Positions 1-8,641 of a stretch of DNA of 64,000 bases are shown here, piece after piece. This stretch comes from Geobacter sp. FeAm09 (lineage in GTDB: Bacteria; Desulfobacterota; Desulfuromonadia; Geobacterales; Pseudopelobacteraceae). Position numbers and translations under genes: made by a program. The stretch lies in assembly GCF_008330225.1 (NCBI RefSeq), contig NZ_CP042466.1, forward strand, positions 2,660,001 through 2,724,000, given 5' to 3'. Position 1 is the stretch's first letter. Each line of letters begins with the position of its first letter. The notes beneath the pieces are model-generated. The model ran no database searches. It was not told the DNA's origin and saw only the letters and a list, made by a program, of their open reading frames with translations.

Positions 1-293
1 TCGGAGAGCAGCGGTTCCAGGGGGCCGAGCCCGAAGGTCTCGTGCTGGATATCGACGAGCAGCTTCTCCTTTTCCGTCTGGTTGAGCGGCACCCCTTCGT
101 TGGCGATCAGCCCCTCGATAATCGACCCGATCTCCCGCGTCAGGTCGCCGCTTCCCAGGTAATCGAGCTTGCTGATGTCGATGCGCTCGATGAGGCGGTG
201 GTGGATCCGCTGCTTCAGTTCCTGAAAAAAGACCAGATTCTTTTCCACAGGAAGTTTCTGTTGTTTGGGCCCGAAATGGTCGTTGAAAATCAT
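1..293 (-). CDS. cpaF: CpaF/TadA pilus assembly ATPase, N-terminal part (cut by window edge)
   Basis: Reading leftward from an ATG at 293, the frame stays open to the window edge, about 97 codons. The visible part is the helical N-terminal region that precedes the RecA-like ATPase core in CpaF/TadA secretion ATPases; the segment DIQHETFGLGPLEPLL is typical of that region just before the catalytic domain. The Walker motifs lie outside the window. It is the last visible gene of the Tad operon, 19 bases after cpaE, and would power Flp pilus assembly at the inner membrane. Family assignment is based on this motif and on position after cpaE. Confidence 0.85.
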   Translation of the reverse strand, partial: MIFNDHFGPKQQKLPVEKNLVFFQELKQRIHHRLIERIDISKLDYLGSGDLTREIGSIIEGLIANEGVPLNQTEKEKLLVDIQHETFGLGPLEPLLS

Positions 294-312
294 GGGCAGG
301 TCTCCTGCAGCA

Positions 313-1443
313 TCAAGCGTTCAGTTGGCTGACAAGTTTGGCGATAGCCGCGGTAACCGGCGAACGGGGGTAAAGATTCACCACCGGCACCCCCTTGTTG
401 ATCGAATCGATGACCGCCCCGTACTCGTTGGGAACGGTTGCGAACACCTTGGTCCCGAGAACGTTTTCAGCGTCGCCGATCTTGATGTCGGCCTTGGGCA
501 GATAGCGGTTCACCACGATCTTGACCGAACTCCGGGCGATGCCCTTGTTCTCCAGCGCCGCCAGATACCGGCGGACGTTCTTGAGCGCCGGCAGGGTCAG
601 GACCGTGTTGAAGAGCAGGTGGTCGGAAGCCCGGAACGTAATGAGGTTCGCTCCGAAAAGAGGCCCCCCGGTATCGATGACCACGTAGGAAAAGGCGCTT
701 TTGAGAAAGGTGAGCACCTGGGTGATCTGCTCGGCGGTGATGCTCAGGGTTTCCTCCACGTCGAGCGGTTCGCTCAGCAGATAGATCCCGGACCCGTGCC
801 GCGTCATGCTGGCCCGCAGAAACTCCGCGTCAAGGCGGTTCACGTTGTTGGTAACGCTGCTCAGGGTGTACTTGGGATCGATGTCCAGAAAGGACGCCAC
901 ATCGCCGCAGAAGAGGTTGAAATCCACCAGGGCCACATTATCGTTGGCGGCGGCAAGAGTGGCGGCAAGGTTCACGGCAATGGTGGTCGTACCCACCCCA
1001 CCCACCGGGTTGTATACCGACACGATCTTCCCCTGCCGTTGCGTAACCGGGCCGTTCGCCAACGGCGCCAGGTTTTTCGCCACCTTCCGGAACGCTTCGA
1101 ACAGCTCGGTCTTGACGACCGGCTTGAGGAAATATTCGCAGGCGCCGGACCGCATGAGGCGCAGTATCCAGTCCGGATTCTTTTCGGTGGTGGCGACAAA
1201 GACAGAGGTGGCGGGGAAGTGTGCGGCAATGTGCTGGACCTGGTCTACGCCCACATCCAGGTGCGTCACCCCCAGGATGACGACCGACGGATTGTTGGCC
1301 TGGATCAGCCGGTACCCTTCGCTGAAATCCCCGGCCGCCCCCACGAGCCTGACCTTGTCGCCATAGGGCAGGATCAGGCTTTCAATGGCTTCCCGTGTCT
1401 CGCGGTCCGAATCGATTATGGCAATAGAGAGGTTTTGGGGCAT
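313..1443 (-). CDS. cpaE: CpaE-like Tad pilus assembly protein (receiver-like + deviant ParA/MinD domain)
   Basis: A 376-aa protein. Residues 5-120 resemble a response-regulator receiver (IAIIDSD at the start, LKPV near the end), but the phosphoacceptor position reads VVILGV, with no Asp. Residues 140-376 form a MinD/ParA-type ATPase domain whose P-loop reads GGVGTTT, so it lacks the usual Walker A lysine, a known trait of CpaE proteins. CpaE helps localise and assemble Flp pili at the inner membrane. The gene lies between the TadG-like gene and cpaF. Without the Asp, regulation by phosphorylation is unlikely. The assignment is firm; the precise role is inferred from the family. Confidence 0.88.
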   Translation of the reverse strand: MPQNLSIAIIDSDRETREAIESLILPYGDKVRLVGAAGDFSEGYRLIQANNPSVVILGVTHLDVGVDQVQHIAAHFPATSVFVATTEKNPDWILRLMRSGACEYFLKPVVKTELFEAFRKVAKNLAPLANGPVTQRQGKIVSVYNPVGGVGTTTIAVNLAATLAAANDNVALVDFNLFCGDVASFLDIDPKYTLSSVTNNVNRLDAEFLRASMTRHGSGIYLLSEPLDVEETLSITAEQITQVLTFLKSAFSYVVIDTGGPLFGANLITFRASDHLLFNTVLTLPALKNVRRYLAALENKGIARSSVKIVVNRYLPKADIKIGDAENVLGTKVFATVPNEYGAVIDSINKGVPVVNLYPRSPVTAAIAKLVSQLNA

Positions 1444-1471
1444 GGATGACTTTCCGTTATGCGATAGTTTG

Positions 1472-2623
1472 TTATTGTGCCAGCACCGGCAAGGCTCCGA
1501 GCATGTTGCTGTTGGCGCAATCGGTGCACGTGATGGAACTTATGATTATCTCATCCCCGCTGCAAGTGCCGGTTGGCGCAGTGATTTTCCCTCGTGACGG
1601 ACAAACGTTACCACCGCCCGAACCGCATGCCTTGGTTATTACAATTTCCGCATAACCATAGACATCTTGCCGCCCGGGCTGTTTTGTCGGATCAACAAGC
1701 TCTGAAATGGGGACAATGACGTCCCAGCTTGTCACAATTTTATTGCCGTTTTTATCCAATACAAAATTGCCACCAGCATCGACTTTAAATGTTTTTTTGC
1801 CGGCATCGTAATTTGGGTCATAGAAGTCTAATTCAACGCTTTTAAAAATATTTGTAACTCCTCCGGTGGTATAAACACCTTGTCCTTTCGGAAGATTACA
1901 CACCTCGATAAAAGGTAATTTCTCGGCAGGGCAGAAAAAGTTCAGCATGTCATTGGTATTGGACGATGATTCCAGCAGACTCGTCCATGCCATGTTGCTG
2001 TCTGATTTGTCATTTATTGTCAAAGTTATCGGCACAGGACTTTTTGCGGGATCACAGGTATCTTTGCCGACCAGGAAGAATGTCCGCGCCCGCGGAGGCC
2101 GCCAGGCCACGGCGGCGGCCACGGCACCCATGGTGTCGATGCCGGCTATTTTGCCGAGAAAGAGATTGAACTTGGAATTGGCGCCGATGCCGGTACCGGT
2201 ATCGCCGGTCCTTCTAGCCACCACTTTCACGGCGTTAACCGGAGCCACAGATGGGGTGAAATGGGGTGTGGCCGCCGGGTTCCAGTTCCCAAGGACGATA
2301 TCGCCAGCCGGGTCGTTGCCGTCGTTGGTGCTCAGGTTCGGGGTGAAGTTCGTGTCCTTAAAGTTGGGGTCCGTAAAACGTTTTGCGCCGTTACGGGCCC
2401 CGGTCTGATTGCTGTAGGCCACGAGGCCGGTGCCGTTCAACCGCCCTGCCCCGGCAAGCGCACCGGCATCGGCCGCTTTCTGCAGTTGCGCCTTGTTCGC
2501 ATACATATACGCCAGGTCTATGGCGAGTCCAGCCATGGCGATGAACACCACGAGGGATACGGTGACCAGAATCAGCGCCGACCCGACATTATTCAATCCG
2601 TTCACTCTCCGAGCGGCATCCAT
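1472..2623 (-). CDS. TadG-like pilus assembly protein (pseudopilin-like N-terminus)
   Basis: A 383-aa protein with one N-terminal hydrophobic segment (about residues 13-36, SALILVTVSLVVF), followed by YMYANKAQLQKAADAGALAG, the signature of the TadG N-terminal domain. The rest is a predicted periplasmic region with a conserved-looking Cys-rich tail ending in CTDCANSNM. TadE/F/G-type proteins are minor pseudopilins or anchoring factors of the Flp pilus. The start overlaps the end of the cpaC secretin by 22 bases, which suggests translational coupling. No von Willebrand A motif was recognised, so only the N-terminal part is assigned with confidence. Confidence 0.8.
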   Translation of the reverse strand: MDAARRVNGLNNVGSALILVTVSLVVFIAMAGLAIDLAYMYANKAQLQKAADAGALAGAGRLNGTGLVAYSNQTGARNGAKRFTDPNFKDTNFTPNLSTNDGNDPAGDIVLGNWNPAATPHFTPSVAPVNAVKVVARRTGDTGTGIGANSKFNLFLGKIAGIDTMGAVAAAVAWRPPRARTFFLVGKDTCDPAKSPVPITLTINDKSDSNMAWTSLLESSSNTNDMLNFFCPAEKLPFIEVCNLPKGQGVYTTGGVTNIFKSVELDFYDPNYDAGKKTFKVDAGGNFVLDKNGNKIVTSWDVIVPISELVDPTKQPGRQDVYGYAEIVITKACGSGGGNVCPSRGKITAPTGTCSGDEIIISSITCTDCANSNMLGALPVLAQ

Positions 2624-4050
2624 TTGAGCTCCCTTTCCTGCTCAGGGGTCAGCTTCCGGTCCGTGGGGAGTTCCTGCCGTACCCCCGGAGCCAGGGGTTT
2701 GACGATCTTCGGCGTGATGAAGAACACCAACTCTTTTTCCGTGGTGCTGTCCTGGGTGGAGCGGAAGAGCGCCCCCAGGATCGGGATGTCCCCCAGAAGC
2801 GGGATCTTGGACATGGTCTTGATCGCTTCTTCCTGAAGCAGGCCGGCCAGAACCAGGCTTTCACCGTCCTTCAGTTCCACGCTGGTCTGGAGGGTTCTGA
2901 TGTCGATGATGGGGTAGCCGTTCACCGCCAGGGTACCGGAGATGCTGCTCACCTCCGCCGGGTCCAGCTTCAGGTTGATCAGACCGTTTTCCAGCACCTC
3001 CGGCTTGAACTTCAACTTGACCCCCACATCCTGAAAGACGATGGTAGTGGTTGTCGTCCCCCCGGAAGAGAGGAGGACGCTGTAGGGGATCTTGCTCCCC
3101 GCCAGGAAGTTACCTTCCTGGCCGCTTTTGACCAGCATGTTGGGCTCTGCCAGGATCTTGGCGTACCCTTTGGTCGATAGCGCCTGCAGCACCGCGCCGA
3201 CACCACCGGGGAAGTAGGCCGCGCCGATCTGGTAGGCGTCGAGGGGGGTGTAGCTCCCCAGGCTGGACGCGATTCCCGAAATACCGCCGGAGCTGGAAGA
3301 GGATGAGCTCGACGAAGAGCTGCCGGAGGGGGCGCCGACCATATTGCTGAATCCCTCGCCTTTACTCCCCTTGATCAAGAAACTGATCCCCAGATTTTTC
3401 AGAGCGGTTTTGTCCATCTGGGCGACCTTCACCTGGAGCAGCACCTGCTGGGGGTTGTCGATGGCGATATGATTGAGTACCTTGGGGGCGAATGCCCGGG
3501 CGGTATTTTCGGCCTTGAGGCGGGTCTGCTCGTTGGCCACGCTGCCGGTCAGGATGGCGGTATCGTTGGCGAACTGGACGCTGATGGCGTCGTTGGGCGC
3601 AATTTCTTTCAATTGCGCTTCGATGGCCGAACGGTCGCCCGTGACCTTCACGTCGTAGAAGGTGGATACGGGCCGTTCGTCCTTGTCGTCCTTTGTCCAG
3701 ACGATCATGCTGGTGGTGCCGATCATGATGCCGTCCAGCTTCAGGTCATAGGGAGAAAGGACGTCCAGGGTGACGAACTTGTTGGTGTTGGATGGCCCCG
3801 CATCCTGGGAGCGGCGGCGTTCCAGGTCGATCTTGTCCGACTTGGCGACGATGTCGGCATCCTTCTCCTGGTCGGATTTCCTCGTGTTGGCCAGGGTGAC
3901 CAGCACCATTTTCTTGTTCAGCTTCAGCAACGTGCTTTTGAAGAGCCCGACCTCCAGGGGGATGCCGGCCATGGCGGGGGAAACCAGCGCCACCACCAGA
4001 AGAAGGCTCAAAACGGGCAAGAGACAGCTATGTGTGCGGAGTTTGATCAT
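2602..4050 (-). CDS. cpaC: Tad pilus secretin CpaC/RcpA
   Basis: A 482-aa outer-membrane secretin. It has an N-terminal signal peptide (residues about 8-28), a pilus-specific N-terminal domain, a BON-like repeat around residues 135-195 (ANDTAILTGSVANEQT), and a secretin core from about residue 195. The core ends with the family pattern IPLLGDIPILGALF and a beta-rich tail (LVFFITPKIVKPL). A run of ten serines near residue 247 probably forms a flexible loop in the secretin gate region. It forms the outer-membrane channel for Flp pili. It lies between cpaB and the tadG-like gene. Confidence 0.93.
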   Translation of the reverse strand: MIKLRTHSCLLPVLSLLLVVALVSPAMAGIPLEVGLFKSTLLKLNKKMVLVTLANTRKSDQEKDADIVAKSDKIDLERRRSQDAGPSNTNKFVTLDVLSPYDLKLDGIMIGTTSMIVWTKDDKDERPVSTFYDVKVTGDRSAIEAQLKEIAPNDAISVQFANDTAILTGSVANEQTRLKAENTARAFAPKVLNHIAIDNPQQVLLQVKVAQMDKTALKNLGISFLIKGSKGEGFSNMVGAPSGSSSSSSSSSSSGGISGIASSLGSYTPLDAYQIGAAYFPGGVGAVLQALSTKGYAKILAEPNMLVKSGQEGNFLAGSKIPYSVLLSSGGTTTTTIVFQDVGVKLKFKPEVLENGLINLKLDPAEVSSISGTLAVNGYPIIDIRTLQTSVELKDGESLVLAGLLQEEAIKTMSKIPLLGDIPILGALFRSTQDSTTEKELVFFITPKIVKPLAPGVRQELPTDRKLTPEQERELKWMPLGE

Positions 4051-4087
4051 CGAAGCACCTCGTCCAGGAGTTGTCCACCATGGCGGA

Positions 4088-5008
4088 TTATTGCAGCACG
4101 AATTCCTTGGTCGTACGGGCCCCGCCGTCGATCACCGTCACCTTGTGGCCGTGGGGTGCAACGGGAGCCGGGCGAATTGCGGCGCTGGTTCCTTCCGGCG
4201 CGGCGCGCCGCACCGGGCGGCGAGCCTGAACAGGCCTGGCCTGGACTGGTTTGGCCTGGGCGACCGTGACCACGGGCCGTTCAACTCCACCGAGCACCGT
4301 ATTAATGGTCGCCCCACCCTTTACATCCACCTGGGCCGTATCGATGATGTTTCTGAGGAGTAGCTGGAGCGACCCCTTGCGGGAGGCATGCACCAGTTTT
4401 TCCGAATCCTCGGGGGTCAGGTCCATGGTCACGGTGGGCACGAGCACCGGCTTGCCGTCCTTTTGGTCGGTGATCTGGCCGGTTGCCAGAACCGGAACAT
4501 TCTGCAGAATAATCTTCGTAACCATCTCGTTGGGATTGTTGGGGATTTGGGTGGTCAACACCACATCGACCCGGTTGTTGGGGGCAATGAAGCCCGCAAC
4601 GCCGGCCACTTCGTTCACGCCGACCGTAACGGCGCGATGCCCCTGGGGGATGATGTACGTCATGACGCCGGTGGCGGCCGCACTCCCCTCCTTGGGCATC
4701 AGCTTCTGTTCGGTAATGGCGTCGCCGGCGCTCAGATTGCGGATCACGACCCTGTTGACGAGGGACTTGGCGTCGGTAAAGCTCCCGGCCGGGACACTGT
4801 CCTTCGGCCAGCCTGCCGGCTTGAGGTGGGTCTCGTTCAGCTTCGTGCCGATCGGCAGATCACCCGCCGCGACCATGATGACAAAGCTGGCGGCCTGTTT
4901 GCTCTTCAGGCTCTCCTGCTTCAGGTAGGCGTAAACGCCCCAGGAAGCCACCCCTGCAAACACCAGGGCAATGAGCGTTACCATGGTTACTGCCTGTGAT
5001 CTGTTCAT
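4088..5008 (-). CDS. cpaB: CpaB/RcpC Flp pilus assembly protein with SAF domain
   Basis: A 306-aa protein with an N-terminal membrane anchor (residues 7-27) followed by an SAF domain (about residues 45-110: GDLPIGTKLNETHLKP and VVIRNLSAGDAITEQKL). The middle carries the RcpC/CpaB domain (VDVVLTTQ). The C-terminus is a low-complexity Ala/Pro/Arg tail (KPVQARPVQARRPVRRA), probably disordered. CpaB is periplasmic and is thought to stabilise the secretin or bind peptidoglycan during Tad pilus assembly. It sits 37 bases upstream of cpaC in the operon. Confidence 0.9.
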   Translation of the reverse strand: MNRSQAVTMVTLIALVFAGVASWGVYAYLKQESLKSKQAASFVIMVAAGDLPIGTKLNETHLKPAGWPKDSVPAGSFTDAKSLVNRVVIRNLSAGDAITEQKLMPKEGSAAATGVMTYIIPQGHRAVTVGVNEVAGVAGFIAPNNRVDVVLTTQIPNNPNEMVTKIILQNVPVLATGQITDQKDGKPVLVPTVTMDLTPEDSEKLVHASRKGSLQLLLRNIIDTAQVDVKGGATINTVLGGVERPVVTVAQAKPVQARPVQARRPVRRAAPEGTSAAIRPAPVAPHGHKVTVIDGGARTTKEFVLQ

Positions 5009-5032
5009 GGTTCCTCCGGGGAGTGCGGGAAT

Positions 5033-5464
5033 TTATTGCTCATAACGCATCGTCGCCCGAGCCGCGATGGTCGTGTAATTTTTAAAGGGAAAATAGAAAT
5101 GGGGAACAATGGTAGTGAATTTCAGCTTTGCCGTAACGGTGACATCGGCGCCGCTGCCACTGGCGGGCGGCGAAGCCGGGCTCGATTGGGCCAGGGTAAT
5201 CACGGAAGCGCTTCTCCAACTTCCGGGGACGGCGCTGTACGTCCAGAAACGTATTGAGGTCTGATTCCAACTGGTGTTGACGGCGGCTTTCCGCGCAGCG
5301 TGACGCACCGCATTGGTCAGCGTGTTCTTCATGTAGAAGGCTCTGCCGAATTCGATGACCCCAAAGATCAGCAGCAACAGAATAGGGAGGAGCAGGGCGA
5401 GTTCGACGAGCGCCTGTCCCCTGGAACTGCGTAGTCGATGCAGGCACGACGGTGGATACGTCAT
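5033..5464 (-). CDS. tadE: TadE-like minor pseudopilin
   Basis: The start at 5464 (protein begins MTYPPSCLHRL, 143 aa) is preferred to the upstream ATG at 5515, which has no ribosome-binding site. The N-terminus carries the TadE pattern RGQALVELALLLPILLLLIF, a prepilin-type hydrophobic stretch with the Glu expected at +5 after the Gly cleavage site. The remainder is a small beta-rich periplasmic domain. TadE pseudopilins are processed by a prepilin peptidase and are needed for Flp fibre formation. The gene lies between flp and cpaB. Confidence 0.87.
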   Translation of the reverse strand: MTYPPSCLHRLRSSRGQALVELALLLPILLLLIFGVIEFGRAFYMKNTLTNAVRHAARKAAVNTSWNQTSIRFWTYSAVPGSWRSASVITLAQSSPASPPASGSGADVTVTAKLKFTTIVPHFYFPFKNYTTIAARATMRYEQ

Positions 5465-5553
5465 TGCGGCACTCTCGGTAGTGTGGATTACCGGGGGGGC
5501 AAGGCCCCCCTCCATTGGAAAAGCTTACATATGAATGCAACCAATCTCCAGAA

Positions 5554-5742
5554 CTACGGGTTTGCCAGCGTACTGGCGGCGTTGCTGTAGGCATTGCTTG
5601 CGGCGGTGCCCAGGTATTTCATGGCAACGATTGCCGCTAGGGCGATCAGTACGATGATCAGCGCGTACTCCACCAAGGTCTGGCCCTTTTCACTCTTGGC
5701 GCGGCACAGCAGGTTGATGACGAACAATTTGATCGTGTCCAT
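5554..5742 (-). CDS. flp: Flp/Fap family type IVb pilin
   Basis: A 62-aa major pilin candidate. After a short basic leader it shows the Flp processing motif KGQTLVEYALIIVLIALAA: cleavage after Gly leaves Gln at +1, Glu at +5 and Tyr at +6. The mature part is one hydrophobic helix followed by a short tail (KYLGTAASNAYSNAASTLAN). It is a near copy of the next flp upstream, differing mainly in the leader and the tail. Two tandem flp genes are common in Tad loci. A good GGGAGG-type ribosome-binding site precedes the ATG. Confidence 0.95.
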   Translation of the reverse strand: MDTIKLFVINLLCRAKSEKGQTLVEYALIIVLIALAAIVAMKYLGTAASNAYSNAASTLANP

Positions 5743-5831
5743 AGAAGCTCCCTCCCTTTCTTGGTTGATGTTGCAACTCTTTGCCGGTAATCAATGATGG
5801 TCCCGACGCATCGGCGACGCCGTGCAGCCTA

Positions 5832-6020
5832 TTATGGATTTGCCAAGGCGCTGGTGGCGTTACTGTAGGTATTGCTTACGGCGGTACCCAGGTATCTCAT
5901 GGCAACAATTGCCGCCAGGGCGATCAGCACAATGATCAACGCGTACTCCACCAAGGTCTGGCCCCTTTCACTCTTGACGCGGCACAGCAGGTTGATGAAG
6001 AGCAGTTTGATAGCGTCCAT
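5832..6020 (-). CDS. flp: Flp/Fap family type IVb pilin (first gene of the Tad operon)
   Basis: A 62-aa pilin with the same processing motif (RGQTLVEYALI) and the same architecture as its downstream neighbour. The ATG at 6020 was chosen over the ATG at 6056 because GGGGGTG stands about 8 bases before it and because the product then aligns end to end with the second Flp. As the first gene of the operon it should be the most strongly transcribed. The 89-base spacer to the second flp contains no obvious terminator. Confidence 0.94.
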   Translation of the reverse strand: MDAIKLLFINLLCRVKSERGQTLVEYALIIVLIALAAIVAMRYLGTAVSNTYSNATSALANP

Positions 6021-6078
6021 AACGGCACCCCCGTTTTGTTTACAAATCAACACCAATTAGTTTCCGTTTACCATCGTT

Positions 6079-6096
6079 TTGCAGCATGTCAACCAC
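6079..6096 (-). promoter_or_regulatory. Candidate sigma-54 (-24/-12) promoter for the flp/Tad operon
   Basis: On the minus strand the sequence TGGTTGACATGCTGCA has GG and GC separated by exactly 10 bases, the defining spacing of sigma-54 promoters, with a TGG and a CTGCA half. The GC falls at 6082-6081, about 60 bases before the first flp start. The C of the TGGC half is missing, so this is a moderate match. Confidence 0.4.
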
Positions 6097-6445
6097 ATGC
6101 GAATAATTTTATAAAAATATTGAAATGAAAATTTAATTACTTATAATTGTATTCAACAAATTCAACTGTTTTTTTATTGCAACACTCGAATCGTCGTTTT
6201 TGCAAAACAGGTGCCACCTTACAACTCGCTAATTTTATTGATTCTGAATTAAATTGTTTTATTTATTGTCTGCAAATCTGTAAGCATTTTCGACAAAATG
6301 TCGGAAGTGTATACATTCCTGGAGCGACCGCCAAAAGGGCGGAAAGCTGGACAGGATTGGATCGTGCTGCGTGCCAGCACAGCAACAAGGTTTTGTGGCG
6401 GTGGTAAAGGGGATTTTGCCAGTACGCGGGGAAAGGAGCACCGGC
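6097..6445. other. AT-rich divergent intergenic region
   Basis: This strongly AT-rich spacer lies between the Tad operon (minus) and the AAA+ ATPase gene (plus). Near the ATPase side it contains a small dyad (TTCGACA / TGTCGGAA around 6286-6308) and GTATACAT at 6308, which may belong to the ATPase gene's control region. No gene was recognised. Confidence 0.5.
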
Positions 6446-7846
6446 ATGCCGGAACGGGACATGAAGCGATGGATCGAATCTTTGGGGATTTCCGCCGGCG
6501 AGATGGAAAAGGCTCGCGTGCGCCAGCTCCTGCATGGCGGCAAGCTGACGGAAAGCCTGCTGACGCTGGGGCTCGTTTCCCGGAAGCAGTTGCTCGAATT
6601 CGAGCTGCAGACGCCCAAAGCACCGGCGACTGTCGAGAGGACCGGCTTACAGCTCACTTTTATTACCGACTTGGCAACGAAGCACATCCTGTTCATGGGC
6701 GAATTCGACCAGCAGGACCTGGCGGAGCGGATCTGCCTGCCGGTCAACCTTGTGGACAAGGTGATGGAGCAGTTGCGCCGGGCAAAGCTTGTGGAGGTTC
6801 TTGGCGCCGGTGGGTACTCTTCGGGGACCTACAGATACCTGATCACCGATGCGGGTAAAAATCGCGCCCAGGAGTTGCTGGAGGTCTGCCGCTATGTCGG
6901 TCCGGCACCGGTATCCCTCGAGGACTACGTCAGGATGGTGGATGGCCAGACCATACGCCTGGCGGCGATAGACCAGAAGCAGATCAACGAGGCCTTCGCC
7001 CACCTGGTCGTCAACCCGAACCTGCTCAAAACAATCGGGCCGGCAATCGGTTCCGGCAGGTCGATCTTTCTCTATGGCCCCTCGGGAAACGGCAAGACGG
7101 CCATTGCCGAAGCGATCGGCATGGTCTTTCAGGACCCCATTTTTGTCCCGTATGCGATCTATGTGGCCGGGCAGGTAATTACGGTCTACGATCCGGTCAC
7201 CCATTTCCCGGTCGCCGATGAAGAGCAGGATTCGCGCGCCGACCGCCGCTGGATACGGGTAAAACGCCCCGTTGTCATGGCAGGGGGCGAGCTGACTTTG
7301 AAAATGCTCGACCTCAACTTCAACCAGGTGACCAAGTATTATGAAGCACCTCTACAGATGAAAGCCAATAACGGGATCTTCCTCATCGATGACTTCGGCA
7401 GGCAGCAGATCGAGCCCAAAATCCTCCTCAATCGCTGGATCGTACCGCTTGAAAGGAGGGTTGACTTCATGGGCCTGCACACAGGCATGAAATTCACCAT
7501 CCCCTTCGATCTGCTGGTCCTGTTTGCGACCAATATCGAGCCCGGCGAGTTGGTCGATGAGGCATTTTTACGGCGCATCCGTTACAAGGTGCGCATCGAT
7601 CACCCGACCATCGCCGAATATGAGGATATTTTCAGGAGGGTCTGCGAGGTCAATGGGGTTGAATTCCAGCAATCCGTCTTCGCCTATCTCACCAACGAGC
7701 TGTACGGCAAATCGCCGATCCCGATGGCGGCCTGCCATCCGCGCGACATCATCGATCACCTCGTCGATCAGGCCCGATTCCACAAAACCAAGGCATCCCT
7801 GACGAAGGAGGCCATTACCCAGGCATGGAAAACCTATTTTGTCTGA
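6446..7846 (+). CDS. AAA+ ATPase with N-terminal winged-helix-like region
   Basis: The ATG at 6446 is chosen because GAAAGGAG precedes it by 7 bases; the product is 466 aa. Residues 75-165 look like a helical/winged-helix domain (QQDLAERICLPVNLVDKVM). The ATPase core has Walker A GPSGNGKT near residue 211, Walker B GIFLIDDFG near 309, and a later LLVLFATNIEPGEL sensor-like strand with paired Arg (FLRRIRYKV). It resembles MoxR-type or chaperone-like ATPases common in Geobacter-type genomes. The partner and substrate are not visible. It is divergent from the Tad operon, so a role in pilus control is possible but only inferred. Confidence 0.8.
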   Translation: MPERDMKRWIESLGISAGEMEKARVRQLLHGGKLTESLLTLGLVSRKQLLEFELQTPKAPATVERTGLQLTFITDLATKHILFMGEFDQQDLAERICLPVNLVDKVMEQLRRAKLVEVLGAGGYSSGTYRYLITDAGKNRAQELLEVCRYVGPAPVSLEDYVRMVDGQTIRLAAIDQKQINEAFAHLVVNPNLLKTIGPAIGSGRSIFLYGPSGNGKTAIAEAIGMVFQDPIFVPYAIYVAGQVITVYDPVTHFPVADEEQDSRADRRWIRVKRPVVMAGGELTLKMLDLNFNQVTKYYEAPLQMKANNGIFLIDDFGRQQIEPKILLNRWIVPLERRVDFMGLHTGMKFTIPFDLLVLFATNIEPGELVDEAFLRRIRYKVRIDHPTIAEYEDIFRRVCEVNGVEFQQSVFAYLTNELYGKSPIPMAACHPRDIIDHLVDQARFHKTKASLTKEAITQAWKTYFV

Positions 7847-7934
7847 CGCTCACGGTCCCATGTCGCGAAATATCCCGTTCCTTCCCCTCCGATGGATCTT
7901 CCGCGACAAACTTAACGAGCGTCCGCTATTTTCA

Positions 7935-7963
7935 TTGACAACCAAAACACCATTTGCTATACA
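7935..7963 (+). promoter_or_regulatory. Sigma-70 promoter of tRNA-Asp
   Basis: TTGACA (7935-7940) and TATACA (7958-7963) are separated by exactly 17 bases, a near-consensus housekeeping promoter. Transcription should begin about 40 bases before the tRNA. Confidence 0.75.
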
Positions 7964-8011
7964 GAGTGTTCTTGATCTTGACCATCTGCACCAAGAGATT
8001 GTTACCCATTG

Positions 8012-8088
8012 GGGGTTGTAGCTCAGTCGGTTAGAGTGCCAGCCTGTCACGCTGGAAGTCGCGGGTTCGAGCCCCGTCAACCCCGCCA
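8012..8088 (+). tRNA. tRNA-Asp (GTC)
   Basis: A 77-nt cloverleaf. The acceptor stem GGGGTTG pairs with CAACCCC, followed by discriminator G and an encoded CCA. The anticodon loop within CCTGTCACG gives GTC (Asp). The T arm reads GCGGGTTCGAGCCCCGT. A near-consensus promoter lies upstream and a hairpin terminator directly downstream, so it is a single-gene transcription unit. Confidence 0.97.
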
Positions 8089-8093
8089 TTCAT

Positions 8094-8128
8094 AAAAGAG
8101 TATCCGCTTCGGGTACTCTTTTCTTTTA
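8094..8128 (+). terminator. Rho-independent terminator after tRNA-Asp
   Basis: AAAAGAGTATCC and GGGTACTCTTTT form a 12-bp stem (one G-T pair) around the loop GCTTC, followed by a T-rich run. It starts 6 bases after the tRNA. Confidence 0.85.
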
Positions 8129-8143
8129 CAAGAGTTCCTTCCC

Positions 8144-8641
8144 ATGCACGAAGAAGCCCCCCGCTATTCGCAGCCCATTGCCAAAGACGCTCCCCTCCCC
8201 GTTCACCTGCCGGACTGGATAGCCTTGGCCCCATTCGAAACATACCTGGGAATGAGCATCGACGAAGCCGGCGACGGCAGAGCGGTTCTTTCCATGCCGT
8301 TTCGCGTGGCCCATTGCCAGGGCGCGGGGCTCATGCACGGCGGGGCCATAACCTCGCTGGCCGATACGGCCCTCGCCATTGCCATCAAGACCCTCCTGCC
8401 CGAGGGGACCCACTTTGCAACCATTGAAATGTCCATGACCTTCAAGCACCCGGTCCGTTGGGGGACAATACGGGGGATTGCCGAGGTGACCGGCAGGAAC
8501 GAGCGGGATATTACCGGCGCGGTGGCCATCGTGGACGAAACGGGGGTTACGGCCGCCACCTGCACGGCCCATTTCCGCGTCAAGCGGCAGCACAGTGCGC
8601 CCCCCACCAAAGGTTCGCACGACACCCCACCCCATCACTAA
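8144..8641 (+). CDS. PaaI-type hotdog-fold thioesterase
   Basis: A 165-aa single hotdog domain. The catalytic-region signature GLMHGGAITSLADTALAIA (residues about 62-80) and the strand HFATIEMSMTFKHPVRWG fit the PaaI/YdiI acyl-CoA thioesterase group. The first 25 residues and the last 15 lie outside the fold. It probably hydrolyses aromatic or medium-chain acyl-CoA in the cytoplasm; the substrate cannot be told from sequence. It is a stand-alone gene downstream of the tRNA-Asp terminator. Confidence 0.88.
   Translation: MHEEAPRYSQPIAKDAPLPVHLPDWIALAPFETYLGMSIDEAGDGRAVLSMPFRVAHCQGAGLMHGGAITSLADTALAIAIKTLLPEGTHFATIEMSMTFKHPVRWGTIRGIAEVTGRNERDITGAVAIVDETGVTAATCTAHFRVKRQHSAPPTKGSHDTPPHH

Noticed and set aside
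265-1449. Long plus-strand open frame opposite cpaE
   Set aside because: It is the antisense shadow of the CpaE gene in GC-rich sequence; it has no ribosome-binding site or recognisable domain.
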